Source: Gemmataceae bacterium (GTDB taxonomy: Bacteria > Planctomycetota > Planctomycetia > Gemmatales > Gemmataceae). Taken from it: 6,120 nucleotides of DNA. Both the position numbers and the translations under genes were made by a program. The notes beneath the pieces were generated by a model that saw only the letters and a list, made by a program, of their open reading frames with translations, made no database searches and was not told the DNA's origin. The stretch is from contig CANJKY010000253.1 of assembly GCA_947474875.1 (NCBI GenBank), forward strand, positions 1 to 6,120, given 5' to 3'. Of this stretch, positions 1 through 6,084 are shown piece by piece (the stretch's first letter is position 1; each line of letters starts with the position of its first letter).

Positions 1-190
1 CCAGCGCGGCCACGCTGATGAGCGTCCCGCCGAACACCCGCCAGAACACAGACAACTTTTCGTCCCCGGTTTTGGCCGGCTCGGCCGGTCGGTAGCCGGC
101 GTCGGCGGCGCGGGCGGCCTCCGCCATCACCGCCACCGCCCCCAACCGCCCGTCGTACTGGTCGTCGCTTCCGTTGCGCTTCGTGGACAC
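1..190 (-). CDS. N-terminal part of an unidentified, probably membrane-anchored protein (runs off left edge)
   Basis: I do not recognise this protein. The first 63 codons are visible on the minus strand, open to the window edge. The start chosen is GTG at 190-188, giving MSTKRNGSDDQYDG at the N-terminus. An AGGGG Shine-Dalgarno sequence (204-200) lies nine bases upstream, and an in-frame stop (TAG, 217-215) closes the frame just beyond, so the start cannot lie much further up. The first ~45 residues are hydrophilic and charged, with an Ala-rich stretch at 18-31. From residue 48 (VFWRVFGGTLISVAAL) the chain becomes hydrophobic and looks like the start of a transmembrane helix, suggesting a cytoplasmic N-terminal tail before a membrane segment. 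It is transcribed away from the lactonase gene. An in-frame ATG at 127 is an alternative start but lacks an equally good ribosome site. Function cannot be assigned from this fragment. Confidence 0.62.
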   Translation of the reverse strand, partial: MSTKRNGSDDQYDGRLGAVAVMAEAARAADAGYRPAEPAKTGDEKLSVFWRVFGGTLISVAAL

Positions 191-199
191 GGCCGTGAT

Positions 200-204
200 C
201 CCCT
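200..204 (-). promoter_or_regulatory. Shine-Dalgarno site deciding the GTG start of the leftward gene
   Basis: The minus strand reads AGGGG here, nine bases before the GTG at 190. It is the main reason for preferring that GTG to the downstream in-frame ATG at 127. Confidence 0.5.
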
Positions 205-256
205 GGTGGTTGCCCTACACACGCCCCCTGACCACTCACTTGCGCGATCCGCACCG

Positions 257-285
257 GCTATATCGGCCGGCAGACGGCTGGACAA
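257..285 (-). promoter_or_regulatory. Candidate sigma70-type promoter for the leftward partial gene
   Basis: On the minus strand TTGTCC (285-280) and TATAGC (262-257) are separated by exactly 17 bases. Each box matches its consensus at four of six positions. Transcription would start near position 250, leaving a leader of about 60 bases before the GTG at 190. The TATA run is one of the few AT-rich spots in this intergenic region. This is a consensus match only, and planctomycete promoters are not well characterised. Confidence 0.35.
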
Positions 286-311
286 GCGGAATAAACGGCG
301 GGGGCTGAGCA

Positions 312-337
312 GACCGCTTGTTCTGCCGAAAGCGGTC
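312..337. promoter_or_regulatory. Perfect 8-bp inverted repeat, possible operator
   Basis: GACCGCTT (312-319) and AAGCGGTC (330-337) are exact reverse complements separated by ten bases, giving an 18-bp centre-to-centre distance. That geometry suits a dimeric regulator contacting one face of the helix. The repeat overlaps the -35 box and spacer of the candidate rightward promoter and lies about 60 bases before the lactonase start, between two divergent genes. An RNA hairpin is possible but would lie upstream of the predicted transcript start. The repeat is seen directly; operator function is inferred. Confidence 0.4.
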
Positions 338-345
338 GGTACAGT
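318..345 (+). promoter_or_regulatory. Candidate promoter for the lactonase-molybdoenzyme-toroid operon
   Basis: TTGTTC (318-323) and TACAGT (340-345) are spaced by 16 bases and would start transcription near 352, about 43 bases before the ATG at 395. The -35 box matches poorly beyond TTG; the -10 box matches four of six positions. It overlaps the 312-337 inverted repeat, which would suit repression by a bound dimer. It is the best rightward match I see in 191-394. Confidence 0.3.
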
Positions 346-383
346 GTGGGCAGAGCCGTCGGCCACGGCCTCCCCCCGCCTCC

Positions 384-387
384 GGAG
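384..387 (+). promoter_or_regulatory. Shine-Dalgarno site fixing the lactonase start at 395
   Basis: GGAG lies seven bases upstream of ATG 395. The reading frame stays open back to a GTG at 206, but the extra 63 residues look non-coding and would bury the signal peptide, so this site decides the start. Confidence 0.6.
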
Positions 388-394
388 TTCCCCC

Positions 395-1408
395 ATGTCC
401 GCCCGTCGGTGCGTCTGCCTCGCCCTCGCCTTGATCGGAACGTCCGCAATCGCCGCCGACCCGCCGAAGACCCTCGGCACCATCGAGCGGGTGGACCCGA
501 AGTTCGACGACCTGATCCCGAAGAACGCGGCCATAGAAATTCTGGCCGGCGGGTTCGACTGGGCGGAGGGGCCGGTGTGGGTGAAGGGGGCGGACGGCGG
601 GCACCTGATCTTTTCCGACATCCCGAAGAACATGACCTGGAAGTGGAGCGCGAAGGACGGGCTGACGGAACACCTGAAGCCCAGCGGATACACCGGCACC
701 GACAAGTTCACCGGCAAGGAGCCGGGGTCGAACGGGCTGGCCCTGGACAAGGACGGCAAGCTGATCCTGTGCCAGCACGGCGACCGGCGGGTGAGCCGGC
801 TGGTGGACGGCAAGTTCGTCACCCTGGTGGACAAGTTCGAGGGCAAGCGGCTGAACAGCCCGAACGACCTGGCGATCAAGAGCAACGGCGACCTGTACTT
901 CACCGACCCGCCGTACGGCCTGCCGGGGATCGAGAAGGACCCGAAGAAGGAACTCGACTTCCAGGGGGTGTACCGGCTCAGCCCGAAGGGCGAGCTGACG
1001 CTGCTGACGAAGGAGATGACCCGGCCGAACGGCATCGCGTTCAGCCCGGACGAGAAGACCCTGTACGTCGCCAACTCGGACCCGGATAAGGCCGTCTGGA
1101 TGGCGTTCCCGGTGAAGGCCGACGGCACTTTGGACAAGGGCAAGGTGTTCGCCGACTTCACCCAGGCGGTGAAGGACAAGAAGCCGGGCCTGCCGGACGG
1201 GCTGAAGGTGGACGCCGCCGGGAACATGTTCGCCACCGGCCCTGGCGGGGTGATCGTGTTCGACAAGGCGGGAAAGCACCTGGGCACCCTGGCCACCGGC
1301 GTGCCGACCGCCAACTGCGGGTGGGGGGACGACGGCAGCACTCTGTACATCACCGCGGACAAGCAGTTGGTGCGGGTGAAAACCAAGACGAAAGGAGCCG
1401 GCTGGTGA
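395..1408 (+). CDS. Secreted SMP-30/gluconolactonase/LRE-family beta-propeller protein
   Basis: A 337-residue protein of the SMP-30/gluconolactonase family, six-bladed beta-propellers that usually use one divalent metal to hydrolyse lactones or related esters. Residues 1-20 form a Sec signal peptide (MSARR then a hydrophobic core, likely cut after SAIA), so the mature enzyme should be exported. Family motifs appear in order: DWAEGPVW (55-62), LNSPNDLA (153-160), DLYFTDPPYG (166-175), TRPNGIAFSPD (209-219), LYVANSD (223-229) and LPDGLKVDAAGN (266-277). By comparison with SMP-30 the likely metal and active-site residues are Glu58, Asn157, Asn212 and Asp268, all present. Length is normal for an exported member. 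The ATG at 395 is chosen for its GGAG site and signal peptide. It is first in an apparent three-gene operon, its stop overlapping the next start by one base. The natural substrate cannot be read from sequence; gluconolactone is only the family's namesake. Confidence 0.9.
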   Translation: MSARRCVCLALALIGTSAIAADPPKTLGTIERVDPKFDDLIPKNAAIEILAGGFDWAEGPVWVKGADGGHLIFSDIPKNMTWKWSAKDGLTEHLKPSGYTGTDKFTGKEPGSNGLALDKDGKLILCQHGDRRVSRLVDGKFVTLVDKFEGKRLNSPNDLAIKSNGDLYFTDPPYGLPGIEKDPKKELDFQGVYRLSPKGELTLLTKEMTRPNGIAFSPDEKTLYVANSDPDKAVWMAFPVKADGTLDKGKVFADFTQAVKDKKPGLPDGLKVDAAGNMFATGPGGVIVFDKAGKHLGTLATGVPTANCGWGDDGSTLYITADKQLVRVKTKTKGAGW

Positions 1409-2574
1409 TGAACCGACCCTCCCGCCGCGACCTGCTCCGCGCCGCCCCGCTCGCCGCCGTGCCGCTGCTGGCCGGACGAGCGGGGGCGCAACGCCCCGGT
1501 GAGCCGCCCGCCTTCCCCGGCATGACCGTGCGGATGCACGAGCCGCGGAACCTGGAAACCCCGGTCGCCCACCTCGTCGGCCCGGACGGGAAGACGACCG
1601 CCACCGAGCACTTCTACATCCGCAGCCACTTCGCCCAGCCGACCGTCGACATGAAGGCGTGGAAGTTGCGGGTGGAGGGGCACGTCGAGACGCCGACCGA
1701 GTTCACCCTCGACGACCTGAAAAAGCTGACTGCGGTGAAGAAGGGCCTGACCCTGGAGTGCGCCGGCAACGGGCGGGTGTTCCTGACCCCGGCCGCCCGC
1801 GGGCTACAGTGGGGGTTCGGTGGGGTGGGCACGGCGGATTGGGAGGGCGTCGCCCTCGCCACCGTGCTGGAGAAGGCGAAGCCGAAGCAGGGGGCGGCGG
1901 ACGTGGTGCTGGTCGGGGCGGACAAGGGGGCGATCACCGCCGACCCGGCGTCGCCGGGGCCGATCCACTATGACCGCGGCATCCCGCTGGACAAGGCGGT
2001 GAAGCCGGAGTGCGTGCTGGCGTGGGGGATGAACGGCCAGCCGCTGACCCAAGCCCACGGGTTCCCGCTGCGGGCCGTCATCGGCGGGTGGTACGGCATG
2101 GCGGCTGTGAAGTGGCTGACGAAGATCGTCGTCACCGACCGGCCGCACCACGGGTTCTGGCAGACGTTCGACTACAGCTACTTCACCCGCTCCGGCGACC
2201 TACCGATGCTCACGCCGGTGACGAAGATTCAGCCGAAGGCGATCATCACCAGCCATACGGAAGGGCAGCGGGTGGCGGGCGGGAACGAAGTGACGGTGTC
2301 CGGACTGGCGTGGTCCGGCGAGTCGGCCGCCAAAGCGGTCGAGTTCAGCGGCGACGGCGGCACGACGTGGGTGAAGGTGGAGCTGAACGCGAAAGCCGAG
2401 CCGTTCGTCTGGCACCCGTGGTCCGTCAAGTGGACGCCTAAGCGGACGGGGCCGATGAAACTGCTCGCCCGCTGCACCGACGCCGCCGGGAACACCCAGC
2501 CGGACAAGCGGGACCCGGACCGCCGCACGTACATGATCAACCACCTCATCCCGGTCGAGGTTGTGGTACACTGA
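1408..2574 (+). CDS. Tat-exported sulfite-oxidase-family molybdopterin enzyme
   Basis: A 388-residue molybdenum-cofactor oxidoreductase of the sulfite oxidase/sulfite dehydrogenase family. The N-terminus carries a twin-arginine signal (SRRDLLRAA, 5-13, then a hydrophobic run ending near AGAQ, 25-28), so it should fold with cofactor in the cytoplasm and be exported by Tat. The molybdopterin domain spans roughly 65-245: IRSHFA (71-76, Arg72), TLECAGNGR (115-123) with Cys118 as the expected Mo ligand and Arg123, the GTADWEGV segment (141-148), and HGFPLRAVIGGWYGM with VKWL (217-237), a hallmark of the family. Tyr256 in the WQTFDY segment may be the conserved active-site tyrosine. Residues 275-365 match the Mo-co dimerisation domain (VSGLAWSG; DGGTTW). 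There is no cytochrome b5 or c domain, so electrons must go to a separate acceptor, not encoded nearby. ATG 1408 overlaps the preceding TGA by one base and has AAAGGAG (1391-1397) ten bases upstream. Sulfite is the likely but unproven substrate. Confidence 0.9.
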   Translation: MNRPSRRDLLRAAPLAAVPLLAGRAGAQRPGEPPAFPGMTVRMHEPRNLETPVAHLVGPDGKTTATEHFYIRSHFAQPTVDMKAWKLRVEGHVETPTEFTLDDLKKLTAVKKGLTLECAGNGRVFLTPAARGLQWGFGGVGTADWEGVALATVLEKAKPKQGAADVVLVGADKGAITADPASPGPIHYDRGIPLDKAVKPECVLAWGMNGQPLTQAHGFPLRAVIGGWYGMAAVKWLTKIVVTDRPHHGFWQTFDYSYFTRSGDLPMLTPVTKIQPKAIITSHTEGQRVAGGNEVTVSGLAWSGESAAKAVEFSGDGGTTWVKVELNAKAEPFVWHPWSVKWTPKRTGPMKLLARCTDAAGNTQPDKRDPDRRTYMINHLIPVEVVVH

Positions 2575-2597
2575 CCTCATCACCCCGAGGCCACGTC

Positions 2598-4580
2598 ATG
2601 CGTTTCGTACTGCCGCTCCTCGCCCTCGCCACCGCGGCGGCGGTCGCTCCGGCCGCCGACACCCGGAAGATTGACGCGGCCATCAAGCGGGGCGCGGACT
2701 ATCTGCGGGGGTCTTTCGACCCGTCCAAGAAGAACACCGGTGGGGCGCACGGGGCCGGTACCCTGGCGCTGTGCGGGCTGGCCATGCTGGAAACGGGGGT
2801 GAAGCCGGACGAGGCGTCGTTGAAGTACATCACCGAGGTGCTGCGGGCGGCCGCCCTCGCCCAGACGGAGACGTACCACGTCTCCCTGTGCGTACTGTTC
2901 TTCGACCGGCTGGGCGACCCGGCGGACGTGCCGGTCATCCAGATGCTCGGGGTGCGGCTGTACGCCGGGCTGGGGGCGTCCGGGTCGTTCAGCTACCAGG
3001 TGTGGGACCCGGTGGACGCGGGCGAGTTGACACGCCTCCAGGGGGCGCTCCAGAAGCGGGAGCTACTCGGCGGGGAGAAGAAGCCGGACAAGAAGGATCC
3101 GAAGGACGACGGGTTCCTGAAGCCGACCGAGGGGGCGGCGGAGAGGGCGAAGCCGAAACTGCACTCGGAGGCGTCCCGCATCCTCGGGCTGGTGAAGCAG
3201 ACCATCCAGGCCCGCGGCCGCGGGAGCATCGCCGGCGGCGGCGGGGCGGTCGGCAACGGGGATAACTCGAACACCCAGTTCGGGTTGATCGGGCTATGGG
3301 TGGCCGGCCGGCACGGGGTGCCGATCAAGGACGCCATGGCCCTGATCGAGGCATACTTCCTGGCCACCCAGAACGCTCGGGACGGCGGGTGGGGGTACAA
3401 CAGCACCGGCAGCACCAACTCGACGGTGGCCATGACGTGTGCCGGGCTGCTCGGCCTGGCCATCGGCGGGGCCGCCCGCGACACCGCCCGGGCAGCCCCG
3501 GAGAAGAAGGGCGGGGAGAAGGTGGAAGGGGCGGAGAACGACCCGTTCTTCAACCCGAAGACCGGGGACGGGGAGAAGGCCGAGCCGGCGGTGAAGGCCC
3601 GCCCGTCCACCGCCCGCGATCGGGCGGCCGAGGCCGCGCTGAAGGCGATCGGGTCGGTGCTGGCCACGTCGAACGGGGTGGCCAACTTCGTCGGCCTGGG
3701 TAACGCCATGTACACCCTCTGGTCGGTCGAGCGAATGGCGGTGGCGTACCAACTCGAGACGATCGGCGGGGTGGACTGGTACGACTACGGGTCGACCATC
3801 ATCCTGGGCATGCAGGGCGGGAACGGGGCGTTCAACGACGGCCAGTACGGGGAAGACATCAACACCGCCCTCGCCCTTCTGTTCCTGGCCAAGGCGAACT
3901 TCACCAAAGATCTGGGGGCCAAGAAGCATAAAGATCCGGGCAAGGTGGAACTCCGCGGGGGCGGCGCCCAGAACCCGCTCACCGCCCCGCCCACACAGGA
4001 CAAGGACCGGGCCAAACGAGGGGCCGGCGGTGCGGCCGCGGCCGGGCCGAACGACACCCCCGCCCCGCCGAAGGGCGGGATCGGCCTGCCGGAGGTGGAG
4101 AAGCCGACCGAGGCGACCGCGGCGGAGAAGGTGGCGAAATCGCTCACCGGGGCGGCGAACGAGGCCGAGTTCACGAAAGCGGTGGCCGAGGCCCGCGACA
4201 CCACGGGGGCGAAGTGGACGACGGGGCTGGTGCTGGCCGCCGCCCGGCTGGACGGGGAGAAGCGACGGCTGGCCCGCGAGGCGTTGGCCGAGCGGCTGGT
4301 GCGGATGACCCCGGCCACCCTCCAGCAGATGCTACGGGACAAGGAGGCGGAGTTGCGGCGGGCGGCGGTGCTGGCGTGCGGCATGCGAGACGAGAAAGCG
4401 TTCATCCCGGACCTGATCGAGCGGATCACCGACCCGTCGGACGTGGTGGTACGGGCCGCCCGCGCGTCGCTGGTCAGCCTGGGCGGGGTGGACTTCGGGC
4501 CGAAGCAGACGGACGACGACAGCAAGCTGAAGGCGTCGGCCGCGTGGAGCAAGTGGCACGAAGGACAATCGAAGAAGTAA
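2598..4580 (+). CDS. Secreted prenyltransferase/squalene-oxidase-repeat (toroid) protein with C-terminal HEAT-like repeats
   Basis: A 660-residue exported protein of a type common in planctomycetes. Residues 1-20 are a Sec signal peptide (hydrophobic core, likely cut at APA-AD). Residues ~22-435 resemble the alpha-alpha toroid of terpene cyclases and protein prenyltransferases: paired helices with GAGTLALCGLAMLETG (52-67), DNSNTQFGLIGLWVAGRHGV (222-241), QNARDGGWGYN (258-268, a QW-like motif) and YGEDINTALALLFLAKANF (417-435). Charged or Ala/Pro/Gly-rich inserts interrupt it at ~158-187, ~300-336 and ~440-512. Residues ~555-630 contain about two HEAT-like repeats (LQQMLRDKEAELRRAAVLAC; VVRAARASLVSLGG). 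I see no DxDD cyclase motif and no clear prenyltransferase zinc site, so catalysis is not supported; a binding or scaffold role is inferred. A GAGG site (2587-2590) lies seven bases before the ATG, and the gene follows the molybdoenzyme by 23 bases, so co-transcription is likely. Confidence 0.82.
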   Translation: MRFVLPLLALATAAAVAPAADTRKIDAAIKRGADYLRGSFDPSKKNTGGAHGAGTLALCGLAMLETGVKPDEASLKYITEVLRAAALAQTETYHVSLCVLFFDRLGDPADVPVIQMLGVRLYAGLGASGSFSYQVWDPVDAGELTRLQGALQKRELLGGEKKPDKKDPKDDGFLKPTEGAAERAKPKLHSEASRILGLVKQTIQARGRGSIAGGGGAVGNGDNSNTQFGLIGLWVAGRHGVPIKDAMALIEAYFLATQNARDGGWGYNSTGSTNSTVAMTCAGLLGLAIGGAARDTARAAPEKKGGEKVEGAENDPFFNPKTGDGEKAEPAVKARPSTARDRAAEAALKAIGSVLATSNGVANFVGLGNAMYTLWSVERMAVAYQLETIGGVDWYDYGSTIILGMQGGNGAFNDGQYGEDINTALALLFLAKANFTKDLGAKKHKDPGKVELRGGGAQNPLTAPPTQDKDRAKRGAGGAAAAGPNDTPAPPKGGIGLPEVEKPTEATAAEKVAKSLTGAANEAEFTKAVAEARDTTGAKWTTGLVLAAARLDGEKRRLAREALAERLVRMTPATLQQMLRDKEAELRRAAVLACGMRDEKAFIPDLIERITDPSDVVVRAARASLVSLGGVDFGPKQTDDDSKLKASAAWSKWHEGQSKK

Positions 4581-4608
4581 CCCTGCGGGCGACGCGGGCG
4601 GGAAATCG

Positions 4609-4636
4609 GCGGCACGGGGGGTTTTCCCCGTGCCGC
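4609..4636 (+). terminator. Strong stem-loop after the three-gene operon, probable terminator
   Basis: An 11-bp perfect stem, GCGGCACGGGG (4609-4619) with CCCCGTGCCGC (4626-4636), closes a 6-base loop 28 bases after the toroid gene's stop. The right arm is followed by TCGCGTTT, not a true U-tract, so intrinsic termination may be inefficient. It could instead protect the 3' end of the operon mRNA. Its place between two transcription units supports a terminator role. Confidence 0.55.
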
Positions 4637-4650
4637 TCGCGTTTCCGGGA

Positions 4651-4659
4651 TGTTAAATT
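4651..4659 (+). promoter_or_regulatory. Candidate extended -10 promoter for the peptide transporter
   Basis: TGT followed by TAAATT (4654-4659) resembles an extended -10 element (TGn plus four of six matches to TATAAT). It is the only AT-rich island in the otherwise GC-rich 130-bp gap, and it lies just after the terminator-like hairpin. Transcription would start near 4666, about 45 bases before the GTG at 4711. No convincing -35 box lies at the right distance, which is tolerable for extended -10 promoters. Confidence 0.35.
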
Positions 4660-4698
4660 CGCTCCACCCCGCGGCCGGCCCGGTCGCACGCTGCCCCC

Positions 4699-4703
4699 GA
4701 GGA
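4699..4703 (+). promoter_or_regulatory. Shine-Dalgarno site deciding the GTG start of the peptide transporter
   Basis: GAGGA lies seven bases before the GTG at 4711. The next in-frame ATG falls inside transmembrane helix 1, after the essential ExxER motif, so the GTG must be the start. Confidence 0.6.
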
Positions 4704-4710
4704 CCCCGCC

Positions 4711-6084
4711 GTGTCCGTCGCCGATCCGAGACAAGAAGACTACGCCGACCCCGGCCCCGCTGCCACCCCCGCCCGTCACCCGATCGCCATCTGGTTCTTC
4801 TTCTGGGGCGAGTTCGCCGAGCGGTGCAGCTACTACGGCATGCGGGCCATCCTGCCGCTGTACCTGACCACCCGGCTCGGCCTGCCGGACGATACCGCCA
4901 GCACCTGGTACTTCGCGTTCAAGATGGGCTGCTACTTCCTGCCACTACTCGGCGGGTGGCTGGCCGACCGTTACCTGGGCAAGTACTGGACGATCGTCGG
5001 GTTCTCCGTCCCGTATGTGATCGCCCAACTGCTCATCGGCATCGAGAACGACTGGATCGTGATGCTCGCGCTGGCCTTGTGCGCGATGGGCAGCGGGGTG
5101 ATCAAGCCGAACATCTCCGCCCTGATGGGCCAGACCTACGATCAGCAGCGGCCGGGGAACGGGTCGCTCCGGGCGAGCGCGTTCCTGTGGTTCTACTTCG
5201 CGGTCAACGTCGGCGCACTCATCTCCCTGTTCGCGCTGCCGATCATCCGGAACAAGTTCGGGTACCAGGTGGCGTTCCTGGTGCCGGCCGGGTTCATGGC
5301 CGTGGCCCTGGCCATCTTCGCGCTAGGCAAGCCGCACTACGCGAAGGAGACGGTCGGCCCCGCCCCGTCGATGTCCCCGGAGGAGCGGGCCGAGCAGCGG
5401 AAGGTGGTCGCCCGCCTGCTCGGGGTGTTCCTGCTGGTCGTCTTCTTCTGGGTGGTGTACGAGCACAACGACACCCAGTGGACGTTCTTCGCCCGGGACC
5501 ACATCGACCTGAAGATACCGAGTTGGGCGCCGAGCTGGTTGGAGGCGACGGATAAGGACGGCACCCCGACCGGCCAGATCGCCCCGGACCAGTTCCAGTT
5601 CATCAACGCCCTGTTCGTGCTGCTGCTCGTCCTGTTCTTCCAGTGGTTCTGGCCGACCGTCGATCCGACCGGCAAGCGGTTCCCGCAGACCACCAAGGTG
5701 CTGCTCGGGTTCGTGTTCACCGGCGCCGCCCCGGCGGTCATGGCCCTGGCCGCCCAGGGGACGGCCGGCGGGGCGAAGGTGTCGATGCTCTGGATCGTCG
5801 GCGCGTACATCATCCTGACGCTGGGCGAGGTGCTCCTGTACGGAACGATGCTCGATCTGTCCTACGCCTACGCCCCGGCCCGCATGAAGGGGTTCATCAC
5901 CGCCTGCTTCCTGGTGACCAACGCCCTCGGCAATCTGATCAACATGCAGTACGCCGGGATGTACAACACCCGGCTGTCCCCGGAACTGTTCTTCACCATC
6001 GACGCCGCTCTGTGCTTCGGGGCCGCCATCGCGTTCTTCTTCGTCGCCCGGCAGTTCAACAAGAGTAACGCGGCGGCCGCGTGA
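4711..6084 (+). CDS. POT/PTR2-family proton-dependent oligopeptide transporter
   Basis: A 457-residue inner-membrane symporter of the POT (PTR2) family, which imports di- and tripeptides with protons. After a ~24-residue polar N-terminus, helix 1 carries the family motif as GEFAERCSYYG (33-43; Glu34, Glu37, Arg38), with Cys in place of the usual Phe. The PTR2 signatures follow: MGSGVIKPNISALMGQTYD (126-144, Lys132) and FYFAVNVGAL (161-170). Glu251 (VVYEHND) in helix 7 and Glu373 (LGEVLLYG) in helix 10 fit the conserved acidic residues of bacterial POTs, and YAPARMKG (387-394) is also typical. I count about 12 hydrophobic helices (approximate starts 25, 66, 93, 116, 157, 187, 235, 297, 329, 358, 394, 429). 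Only ~28 polar residues separate helices 6 and 7, so the two extra helices (HA/HB) of many bacterial POTs appear absent. It starts with GTG and seems to be transcribed separately from the upstream operon. Exact substrate is not resolvable; some family members carry other solutes. Confidence 0.9.
   Translation: MSVADPRQEDYADPGPAATPARHPIAIWFFFWGEFAERCSYYGMRAILPLYLTTRLGLPDDTASTWYFAFKMGCYFLPLLGGWLADRYLGKYWTIVGFSVPYVIAQLLIGIENDWIVMLALALCAMGSGVIKPNISALMGQTYDQQRPGNGSLRASAFLWFYFAVNVGALISLFALPIIRNKFGYQVAFLVPAGFMAVALAIFALGKPHYAKETVGPAPSMSPEERAEQRKVVARLLGVFLLVVFFWVVYEHNDTQWTFFARDHIDLKIPSWAPSWLEATDKDGTPTGQIAPDQFQFINALFVLLLVLFFQWFWPTVDPTGKRFPQTTKVLLGFVFTGAAPAVMALAAQGTAGGAKVSMLWIVGAYIILTLGEVLLYGTMLDLSYAYAPARMKGFITACFLVTNALGNLINMQYAGMYNTRLSPELFFTIDAALCFGAAIAFFFVARQFNKSNAAAA

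Noticed and set aside
1..127. ATG at 127 as the start of the leftward partial gene
   Set aside because: It is possible, but the upstream in-frame GTG at 190 has a clear Shine-Dalgarno site and the intervening residues (STKRNGSDDQYDG and onward) look like normal coding sequence.
206..394. N-terminal extension of the lactonase to the GTG at 206
   Set aside because: The extra 63 residues are Arg/Pro-rich, cover both candidate promoters and would place the signal peptide internally. ATG 395 has a good ribosome site and begins directly with the signal peptide.
1321..1407. Upstream start for the molybdoenzyme inside the lactonase gene
   Set aside because: It would add 29 residues that are an out-of-frame reading of the lactonase and would bury the twin-arginine signal. 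ATG 1408 has AAAGGAG ten bases upstream.
127..1683. A 518-codon open frame on the minus strand opposite the lactonase and molybdoenzyme genes
   Set aside because: It is antisense to two genes with clear family motifs. Its translation is low-complexity Arg/Ser/Pro-rich with no recognisable domain, as expected from the complement of GC-biased codons.
2598..4580. Active squalene-hopene cyclase or protein prenyltransferase
   Set aside because: Toroid-type repeats are present, but there is no DxDD motif, no convincing zinc-ligand set and only weak QW-like motifs. The protein is also secreted and carries HEAT-like repeats.
4650..5555. A 301-codon plus-strand open frame overlapping the transporter
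   Set aside because: It is an out-of-frame shadow of the transporter, rich in Arg/Pro/Gly with no membrane segments or motifs.
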